From positions 1 to 64,000 of the forward strand of contig NZ_BSPW01000014.1 of the NCBI RefSeq assembly GCF_030161235.1: DNA of 64,000 nucleotides. Reading direction: 5' to 3'. The notes below the pieces were generated by a model. It saw only the letters and a program-made list of their open reading frames with translations. It ran no database searches and was not told the DNA's origin. Position 1 is the first letter of the stretch. Every line of letters begins with the position of its first letter. The stretch is from Vibrio zhanjiangensis (GTDB lineage: Bacteria > Pseudomonadota > Gammaproteobacteria > Enterobacterales > Vibrionaceae). Shown piece after piece: positions 57,485-64,000 of this stretch. A program made the position numbers and the translations under genes.

Positions 57485-60400
57485 CTAAAGCGGATTAACT
57501 TTGTTTGCAATATCACCAAAAGTGACAGAGCCCCGTCCAACTTCAACAAATCCGTCTTGGGGCATGTAGGAAATACCAAGTGCTGCTCGTGAGTTTACAT
57601 TGCGAGCAGCTTGCTCTCCTCTCCATTTTTTTATCATCCTTGCCCGAGCTCCAGCTCCTGCCGCTGGTTTAGCAAGCCCTCCAGCACTCAAGTCTGTACC
57701 TGGAATATCTGGAGATGGTATTCCTCCAACTCTCACTGCTAAGTTTGTTGTACCATTAATTGTGGCTTTTGCTGAATCCCCTATAGGGTTCAATATTCTA
57801 TTATTCGGTCTGGGGGCGTTTGTCCACCCAGCATAGATTGCACCGCTATCGACGTCATTGGTAACTCTTTGTGTCGCGTTACTATTTAGGTGATCCAAAA
57901 TACTACTGCGGCTATTGCCTGAAATTATGATGTCTTTGGAGCCAATAGGAGTATCCGAGAAGATATAATCTCCTCGACTACTCCTCACTGCTGGAACTGG
58001 TTGATTGTGCTGACGTATGCCTCCCAAACTCCCTTGCTCTACGACTGATGCCCTAGATCTTTCGGTTATTATTCCCCCTTCCTGATGTATATTCGCTTGC
58101 GGACGTGATAGAGGTGTATCTAATTCATATCGGTTGCTTGAATATCGGAGTAGGGGATTAGAACTAGTGCCTTGGCCACCTGCTTTCCTTACCGGAATCA
58201 TAATGATGTCATCGTACTTTATCGGCATATAGTTGGGCCATTTCTCCTGCAAGCATTGGAAATAGTCATTGAAGAACTCTGTTAGCTTGTCTGAATCTAT
58301 GCCCTTGTTGCCGCTAGATACTTTAAGTAAATACTCACCACTGTTTGGCTCAAAAAAACGCAGACCTCTTTTTTTGTCCAATAAAAAACTGACGCTGTGA
58401 CCCGCTTCTGAGCCAGTGAGAGTAAAGTTGAGAGAAAAGCCAACCGGAAGGTCACCTTGCGCGGCTCTTCGGGAAATCCCCCCCACTAAACTGTTAACAC
58501 ATCTTTGTTGATCAGTGATATTCGGCTTCGATGGATTTTTGGGAACTATTGATATCGGTGGATCATACTCTAGCTTGATTGAATCTAACGTATCCTGAGG
58601 ATCATAAAGGTTATTTTTGCGTTCAGCTTGTTGTAGTTGAGAGGCTTTTTCGAACAATTTTTTTGCCCGCTTACTTTCTTGAACGGGTTTGTGTTTAAGG
58701 GCGGGAAATTCCGTTCGACCAAAAATTTTTTTAGCCAGCTTTTCTTTTATCCACAATGCCGAAATTTGCTGGCAAGCACCTCTATTGGGGATGTTTGAAC
58801 CTTTTGATATCAACTCGTCACGCAAATCTCTTTGAATAAAATGACTTTTCAAGGTGTGCTTTTGTTCGAGTGTTTTAAATGAAGGATCTCTGCTGGGAGC
58901 TAAATCGAGCTCATATCGAGTACTACTTGCGTATCGAGCACGGCTAGGATCTGAGTAGAGGTTAGACTCTCTCATGCGTTTTGGTGCGCTGCTGAGTGAA
59001 GGGAGCGGTACTACGAGGAACTCGAACAACTCTCGAGTGGTATTTTTCACCACTGGCATGGCGAGCTTCAACATATCTCTAGAGACAGCACGTTTAAAAG
59101 CGTTGCCTTTCAGCCCGTTTTTGATATGAAGCTTTACTGAAGATCTAAATGCCGCTTTGCCTGCTGTGGCGAGCTTTGCGACAGGAATGCCAATACATAC
59201 GGCGGTAATGATAAGATCAAATACGTCAAAGAGGATACCATCTATTTCAGAGGAAAGATCAAACTCATAACTTGGATCGTTTGCTAGAGAGTTGAATAAA
59301 TCGAAGAAAGGCACGAATGAGGGAAGCTTCTCCCACCACTCGGCGTCCTTGAGAAATGCTTTATAAATATTAGCGTTATATAGCATGACTTCGCGTGCTT
59401 CATCTTCAACACAGTCATATAGAGTATCGTACGAGGTGACAATGTCGTTGATGGGAATCCCCGGAATCGCATTGAGTGTAAGGGCGGTAACGAGGTTGAG
59501 ATTGACTAAAACGCTTTCATTCTTGACTTCCCATGCTTCATTATCAAATGCGCAGTTTCTGAACATGACATGGTTGTCATCAGAGTCCGTTTTTGGTGTT
59601 GGTAGGACGGTGTCCGAGTTGTAACCAAGGTGAGACAGCAAGGCTCTCGCGCTGTCTTTGGTTTCGCTGATCCAATTGACAGATTGATTTCCTGCGTTGA
59701 TTAACTCATTGACGAGTTGAGTTATTTCATTGTCTTGTGTCAGGTCTACGTAGGCAATAGCAGCATCATGCATGAGTGTTGAGACGATCATAACCTGATC
59801 TGTGTTTAACTTGATTAGGGTCATTCGCCCAGAAATCGTATGATACTTCTTGAACAGGTTTTTAATTGTGGCAAAAACATTGGAAATGGCTTCTCCCGTT
59901 TTTTCTACTACGACTTTTCCCCTAAAAAAAACGCCGAACAGGACTAAGAGTGGATCGTCACTCTGAACGAGAAAATTAGAGATTGCGACCGCTTTTTTGT
60001 CATCACTATCCAAAGTCGCAAACCGCTGCCACATTTGTTCTATTTCATCGTATTTATAAAATGGCCTGATGAGCTCAAAACGACCAAGGACTTCGACCTT
60101 CTCTTGAGTGTCTATGGGGTTGATGGAAGATTGTGCAAAGGTAGAAGATGCAAAGGTTTGTGAGTCTTTGAGCAGAAGGGCATCAGGGAGCGTGTCGTTT
60201 TTGTAATCGGAGAACTGTTGGTAGTATTCATGCTGATCGGCACATTCGCTCCATTTTTTCAGCTGGGTAAAGTGAAAGTTTGGTAATGCTGGGAGTGAAT
60301 CACGTTGACCTGTGGTGTAGATGTTAAAAATCCATTTCAAGTTGTCGGTGATAATTTTACTATTATCATCAAGAAAGAGGGTAATGTTACCTGTACTGGC

Positions 60401-61402
60401 ATGCTTGGGGAAAACACTCTTTAGCATATCGCGTGTATGTATCGAATAGTAGCTAACTAAACGGCTACTATCATCGCTGAATCGACAAAGTACTTTCGAA
60501 GGGAGGCTTTCTCCGTTGCGTTCGAGATAATCCTTTATTACCTGAGGGTGCTGCCACTCGGTAATATGGTGCATTCTCGCGGCATATAACATGAAGTGTG
60601 AGGAGCAGAGTATTCGGTATTCATTTTCAAACCTATTTTGGTCTTTGACTCTGCCCAATGCGAAGGTTTCCCATAACCCATCTTTGATCAAACCGGCATG
60701 TTCAATTGCTTTTTGTAAGGTGTCACTTATTTCGTCATCGTGATTCGTTATATTGAGTCGGTCTGCGAACTCCAAATCGAGAAGGTGCGCTTTTAGACGA
60801 ACTGATCGTTGTTGATCTGGCGTTAACTCATCACCAAAATGAACATAATTCTCGCTCGCAGTAATATCAGGAAGAAGTGGGTGGCCTTGGTAATTTGAAG
60901 ATTGAGGTAATTCACTATATTTAGGCTTAGATACCAGTCTAAACTCTTCCGGTTCCCCAAGAAGAAGCGCTTTTTTTATATTTGCCGAAGGATGACTTGG
61001 GGCCTTAATATAGTTAATGGCTTGGTTGCAAAGCTGTCGATTAAGCCTATTAATTTTTAGACTGTTTTTTATCCTTGCGGAGGAGCTATGCTCATTCAAA
61101 ACAGCTTTAAGTTGTTTTCTTTGATCTGATAAAGCAGTGATACTTGTTTCCAGCAGAGTGAGCTTCTCTTGGTTGGGAGTGTTGCTCTTTAGAAGTTGTG
61201 AAATAGCGGTAATAGTTAGAGATAATTCCCAATAGAGTCGCAGAGGGCCTTTTGCTGGTTCAAATATAGTCAGTGCGGGACGAATTGATAATGGGCCAGA
61301 GTCTACCTGTAAATTTTCAGAGTTTCTTGCAAGTAACCCCTGTAAACTTTCTATTTCAATTATTTGGTTCGTCAGATTTGTTTCTGCCTGTGGTGAAATC
61401 AT
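57485..61402 (-). CDS. large toxin/effector-like protein with YopT-type (C58) cysteine protease
   Basis: About 1305 residues from ATG 61402 (GGGAG 9 nt upstream; the TTG at 61432 is an alternative). No signal peptide. The large N-terminal region resembles dermonecrotic-toxin-type (Mcf-like) proteins in size and composition, with hydrophobic helices near residue 715-740 (FDVFDLIITAVCIGIPVA), a possible pore or translocation segment. Residues about 870-1030 carry a C58 signature: Cys877 in RGACQQISALWI, His1002 in EAGHSVSFLL and FFEPNSGEY with Glu1018 in the acid position. Cys-His spacing 125 and His-acid spacing 16 match YopT (119 and 16). The last 270 residues are unknown. No secretion genes adjoin it. 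Confidence 0.75.
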   Translation of the reverse strand: MISPQAETNLTNQIIEIESLQGLLARNSENLQVDSGPLSIRPALTIFEPAKGPLRLYWELSLTITAISQLLKSNTPNQEKLTLLETSITALSDQRKQLKAVLNEHSSSARIKNSLKINRLNRQLCNQAINYIKAPSHPSANIKKALLLGEPEEFRLVSKPKYSELPQSSNYQGHPLLPDITASENYVHFGDELTPDQQRSVRLKAHLLDLEFADRLNITNHDDEISDTLQKAIEHAGLIKDGLWETFALGRVKDQNRFENEYRILCSSHFMLYAARMHHITEWQHPQVIKDYLERNGESLPSKVLCRFSDDSSRLVSYYSIHTRDMLKSVFPKHASTGNITLFLDDNSKIITDNLKWIFNIYTTGQRDSLPALPNFHFTQLKKWSECADQHEYYQQFSDYKNDTLPDALLLKDSQTFASSTFAQSSINPIDTQEKVEVLGRFELIRPFYKYDEIEQMWQRFATLDSDDKKAVAISNFLVQSDDPLLVLFGVFFRGKVVVEKTGEAISNVFATIKNLFKKYHTISGRMTLIKLNTDQVMIVSTLMHDAAIAYVDLTQDNEITQLVNELINAGNQSVNWISETKDSARALLSHLGYNSDTVLPTPKTDSDDNHVMFRNCAFDNEAWEVKNESVLVNLNLVTALTLNAIPGIPINDIVTSYDTLYDCVEDEAREVMLYNANIYKAFLKDAEWWEKLPSFVPFFDLFNSLANDPSYEFDLSSEIDGILFDVFDLIITAVCIGIPVAKLATAGKAAFRSSVKLHIKNGLKGNAFKRAVSRDMLKLAMPVVKNTTRELFEFLVVPLPSLSSAPKRMRESNLYSDPSRARYASSTRYELDLAPSRDPSFKTLEQKHTLKSHFIQRDLRDELISKGSNIPNRGACQQISALWIKEKLAKKIFGRTEFPALKHKPVQESKRAKKLFEKASQLQQAERKNNLYDPQDTLDSIKLEYDPPISIVPKNPSKPNITDQQRCVNSLVGGISRRAAQGDLPVGFSLNFTLTGSEAGHSVSFLLDKKRGLRFFEPNSGEYLLKVSSGNKGIDSDKLTEFFNDYFQCLQEKWPNYMPIKYDDIIMIPVRKAGGQGTSSNPLLRYSSNRYELDTPLSRPQANIHQEGGIITERSRASVVEQGSLGGIRQHNQPVPAVRSSRGDYIFSDTPIGSKDIIISGNSRSSILDHLNSNATQRVTNDVDSGAIYAGWTNAPRPNNRILNPIGDSAKATINGTTNLAVRVGGIPSPDIPGTDLSAGGLAKPAAGAGARARMIKKWRGEQAARNVNSRAALGISYMPQDGFVEVGRGSVTFGDIANKVNPL

Positions 61403-61432
61403 GCACTTTCTCTCCCGTAGAGTTTTGGACAA

Positions 61433-61793
61433 TAAATCTACGGAAGGCTAACACTATTGATGGATTGGTAAATAGTAGGTTTGCACGGTTACTTAGTCTA
61501 ATAAACGCAATCGTAAGATTGTTAGCACCAGCTATACAAATTGAGTTATTCACCTGATAAATAATTTAGAGTTTTTCTTGGCTTATTAGTGCTTTATTGA
61601 GTTAGTAAGACAGGGTATAAGTGACAGGTTAAATGCTTCTATCCGCTCTTTATTTTTAACTTTACTAATCGAATTAGCATTAATCGATTTCAAAATATTA
61701 GCTTAATCACATTATCAGTCTAAAATTGTTAACAAGGGCAGTATGGTTTTGCTATACGTTAGCTGTCAATGCATGGTTTGTTCGGAGGTTACA
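61433..61793. other. 361-bp divergent promoter region of the toxin-like gene
   Basis: AT-rich, no ORF I support. Must hold the toxin promoter (minus) and that of the 65-residue protein (plus). I see no clear operator. Confidence 0.5.
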
Positions 61794-61991
61794 ATGTCCA
61801 TTAATTCTATTGACCATGATGAAATGACTGAGATCACTGATAAGTGGGATATTCAGGATGAAGTTGAATCGCAAAGACAAACAAAAACTGTCAAATCCGC
61901 GGAAGCTCGCCGTCGTATCGAAGCCTTGAAGGAGATCCGAGAAAGCGGTTTGACGCTCGAAGAAGCCAAAGAACTTGGGATTTGGCACTAG
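61794..61991 (+). CDS. small conserved charged protein
   Basis: 65 residues from ATG 61794 (GGAGG 5 nt upstream; the longer start at 61743 is not needed). Acidic N-terminal half, then a basic SAEARRRIEALKEIRESG helix and TLEEAKELGIW. The RRRIE segment faintly recalls PA3496-type envelope-integrity proteins, but I am not sure. Followed by a clear terminator. Confidence 0.6.
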   Translation: MSINSIDHDEMTEITDKWDIQDEVESQRQTKTVKSAEARRRIEALKEIRESGLTLEEAKELGIWH

Positions 61992-62016
61992 TTTCTATTC
62001 CACACACAGTCAACAG

Positions 62017-62048
62017 AAGGGTAGCATGCTGGCTACCCTTTATTTTTT
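62017..62048 (+). terminator. terminator after the 65-residue protein
   Basis: AAGGGTAGC (62017-62025) pairs with GCTACCCTT (62032-62040), then TATTTTTT. Confidence 0.88.
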
Positions 62049-62119
62049 CCGGGATTTACCACACACTGAATCGCATATGATATGATGGCTACTTATTGTT
62101 AAAATAACTTTGTGGTCAA

Positions 62120-62329
62120 ATGTCGATAAACCTATCCACACTCCCAACAAAAGAAAAAAACAAAATCGAGCTTGATAAACAAGCATCATTTCTGGTTTGG
62201 AAACTTAGGGAAGCAAAAGCAAGTCCCGATGAAGTCACTCACAATGCCGACAAGATTCACGATCCAGATGAAAGACAGGTTTTTCTCGACTCAGTTGCTA
62301 AATATAAGCGAGTAATGGGGCTGGCTTGA
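62120..62329 (+). CDS. small conserved protein, possibly DUF3283
   Basis: 69 residues. Opens MSINLSTLPTKEKNKIELDK, then ASFLVWKLREAKASPDEV, and ends AKYKRVMGLA: a short all-helical Vibrio protein that I tentatively place in DUF3283. No ribosome site stands out. Lies upstream of the YebC-family gene, as small ORFs near rctB do in V. cholerae. Function unknown. Confidence 0.55.
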   Translation: MSINLSTLPTKEKNKIELDKQASFLVWKLREAKASPDEVTHNADKIHDPDERQVFLDSVAKYKRVMGLA

Positions 62330-62417
62330 ATCTCCAGTGCAACCAATCGAGAAATTGAAATGGTTTTGTTTTTTGCTAAAATCCTTCGCGTTAAATTGAC
62401 TTAGAGAGAACATCCCG

Positions 62418-63134
62418 ATGGGAAGAAGTTTTGAAGTGCGCAAAGCCTCAATGGCTAAAACTCAAGGCGCAAAAATTAAAGTTTATTCCAAATACGGTAA
62501 AGAAATTTACATGTGTGCCAAGAATGGCGGTTCAGATCCAGATATGAACCTTTCATTAAAACACCTGATAGCGAAAGCGAAAAAAGATCAGGTTCCTGCG
62601 CATGTGATAGATAAAGCAATTGATAAAGCCTGTGGCGGTGGTGGTGAAGACTACCAACCTGCACGTTATGAAGGCTTCGCACCAGGAGGCGCTAGCGTTA
62701 TCGTTGATTGTTTGACTGATAACGGCAACCGTACTTTCCAAGATGTTCGTCAGTGCTTTGTTAAAACCGGTGCCAAAATCGGCTCACCAGGCACAACGGC
62801 TCATATGTTCGATCATCAAGCTGTATTCCAATTTAAGGGTGATGATGAAGAGGCGGTGTTAGAAGCACTTATGATGGCGGATGTGGATGTAACGGACATT
62901 GAACTGGAAGAGGGAGTAATTACAGTATTTGCTCCTCATACTGAATTCTTTAAAGCCAAAACAGCCCTCAACGCAGAATATCCAGACTTAACTTTGGATG
63001 TTGAAGAGATCACTTTTGTTCCTCAGAATCATACGCCTGTTTCCGGTGAAGATGCAGAGAAATTCCAAAAGTTTTTAGACCTTTTGGATGATTGTGATGA
63101 TGTTCAGCAGGTTTATCATAACGCTGAGCTTTAA
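62418..63134 (+). CDS. yeeN: YebC/PmpR-family DNA-binding regulator, YeeN type
   Basis: 238 residues, as in E. coli YeeN. Family hallmarks: [19 protein letters not shown] opening, [56 protein letters not shown], and the acidic end [15 protein letters not shown]. The usual YebC acts as a regulator and, in some relatives, as a ribosome/translation factor. Orthologous by context to the V. cholerae YebC-family gene near rctB. Confidence 0.9.
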   Translation: MGRSFEVRKASMAKTQGAKIKVYSKYGKEIYMCAKNGGSDPDMNLSLKHLIAKAKKDQVPAHVIDKAIDKACGGGGEDYQPARYEGFAPGGASVIVDCLTDNGNRTFQDVRQCFVKTGAKIGSPGTTAHMFDHQAVFQFKGDDEEAVLEALMMADVDVTDIELEEGVITVFAPHTEFFKAKTALNAEYPDLTLDVEEITFVPQNHTPVSGEDAEKFQKFLDLLDDCDDVQQVYHNAEL

Positions 63135-63179
63135 GTCCCAAAGATTAAAACTGAGTGCTGTGCACTCGGTTTTTTTTGC

Positions 63180-64000
63180 TCACTTAAGCTCGACTTTATC
63201 CACGGCAGGTTTATGTTGCCTGATCGCCAATATGATTTGTGGTAGCAAAGACATGGCAATCATTCCTGACATCAGGCCGTATTGCATGTATGTGAATGAT
63301 TCACCAAGCAATATCATTCCTGATACAATTCCAGCGACTGGGTTGGCAATGCCACCGAATGTGAAATCAACCACAGTCATGCGTTGAAGTAACCAAACAT
63401 ACATACCATAACCAAGAGCGGTATTTAAGCCGATCACCCAGATAAGACCCAGTCCATTTTGTGCAGAGAAATGACTGATTGCGTCAGTATATTGATCCGG
63501 TGAGAAATTCGCATCAATCACTGCGGCAATTGATAGCATGAAACCACCGAAAATCATTTGCCAAGTTAAAACCGTCCACCAATGTATTCTGTTACCTAGT
63601 GATTTAGTCAAAGCACTGCCAATAACGATACACATAATGGCGCAAAACATAGCGCTTAGTCCAATAGGATCGAGCGCTATCTGACTTGGTGAAAATAACA
63701 ACCAAGCAAGAATAATTAAGGCTGCCCCAGACAGAGCCTGAATAAAATTTGGGCGATGTTTATGTACCAGCCAATGGAAAAACATCGCAAACACTGGTAC
63801 AGATACCATACCTACGCCGGCAATCGCAGATGGTAGCCTCAATGCCATAACAAAGATCAAGCCAAAGAAAGCTGCGATATTAATCAGTCCAAGTTTAATA
63901 AGACTTGATAATTCTCTCCGTTTAGGTAGCGATGGCTTAATCATCAAAAGAAGCAACCCTGCTGGCAGTGCTCTTAAAGCTCCAAGCAAAAGAGGGGGCC
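63180..64000 (-). CDS. EamA/RhaT-type membrane transporter, 5' end beyond window
   Basis: At least 273 residues with about nine hydrophobic helices and two EamA repeats (second begins near the ALTKSLGNRIHWWTVLTWQMIFGG segment; GGIANPVAGIVSGMILLGES is typical). The frame stays open to the window edge, and GALRALPAG is normally about 45 residues into such proteins, so the start lies outside. Probably a metabolite or drug exporter; substrate unknown. Confidence 0.82.
   Translation of the reverse strand, partial: PPLLLGALRALPAGLLLLMIKPSLPKRRELSSLIKLGLINIAAFFGLIFVMALRLPSAIAGVGMVSVPVFAMFFHWLVHKHRPNFIQALSGAALIILAWLLFSPSQIALDPIGLSAMFCAIMCIVIGSALTKSLGNRIHWWTVLTWQMIFGGFMLSIAAVIDANFSPDQYTDAISHFSAQNGLGLIWVIGLNTALGYGMYVWLLQRMTVVDFTFGGIANPVAGIVSGMILLGESFTYMQYGLMSGMIAMSLLPQIILAIRQHKPAVDKVELK

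Noticed and set aside
61273..61557. Two frames on both strands across the toxin 5' end (61273-61557 and 61356-61553)
   Set aside because: They are shadows of the toxin coding region and its promoter, without ribosome sites.

Overview
The window is a Vibrio secondary chromosome (chromosome II) spanning its replication origin. The diagnostic genes are rctB (55151-57124), the initiator found only on chromosome II of Vibrionaceae, and the chromosome II partition genes parA2/parB2. Between them lies an origin with phased GATC-containing iterons, and five perfect parS2 palindromes lie on the parAB side. I saw no tRNA, rRNA, CRISPR array, insertion sequence or phage genes. A genus-level call is safe; the species is not determined.

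Layout. (1) 0-2 kb: a small exported protein, a long leader with a possible structured RNA, and a DAACS-family symporter. (2) 2-12.5 kb: the maltodextrin/glycogen block glgB, malQ and malP (minus), divergent from the activator malT, with CRP-like and MalT-like sites between malP and malT. (3) 12.6-16.8 kb: an HdfR-like LysR regulator divergent from maoP, a small DUF3081-like gene, a VcINDY-like dicarboxylate transporter, and a MAPEG/ArsR pair. (4) 16.9-23.7 kb: an accessory-looking patchwork (entericidin-like lipoprotein missed by length cut-offs, SH3 protein with an in-frame hexamer repeat, TetR/GST pair around a perfect 26-bp palindrome, esterase, DUF2520 protein, ankyrin protein, LysR). (5) 23.7-35.4 kb: PAP2 phosphatase, thiD behind a TPP riboswitch, an HDOD protein, a D-threonine-aldolase-like enzyme, Tat-exported PhoX with a Pho box, a PilJ-type chemoreceptor, an extra PBP2 and a Usp protein. 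(6) 35.4-49.2 kb: a complete chemosensory operon (STAS, cheY, cheA, cheW, cheW, Aer2-like receptor, cheR, cheD, cheB, membrane MCP, STAS, RR-PP2C-HATPase) followed by a FapA-type protein. (7) 49.2-57.4 kb: tmcA, parB2, parA2, ori2, rctB. (8) 57.4-64 kb: a ~1305-residue toxin-like protein with a YopT-type (C58) protease signature, immediately downstream of and convergent with rctB; then three small or medium conserved genes (including the YebC-family yeeN) and a truncated EamA transporter.

How the parts work together. MalT and CRP probably control malPQ for maltodextrin use, with GlgB linking to glycogen. The chemosensory operon couples an oxygen-sensing Aer2 homologue carrying three PAS-heme-like domains (not the two I recall for V. 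cholerae Aer2) to CheA/CheY and to a partner-switching output (STAS plus PP2C phosphatase). ParA2/ParB2 act on the parS2 sites around the origin, and RctB acts on the iterons. The most unusual item is the C58-protease toxin candidate whose stop codon lies about 10 bp from an inverted pair of RctB-type iterons outside the origin proper. Other new-looking signals are three candidate plus-strand small RNAs or leaders (557-697, 4422-4480, 30841-30970), including a 28-codon ORF with a good ribosome site and its own terminator.
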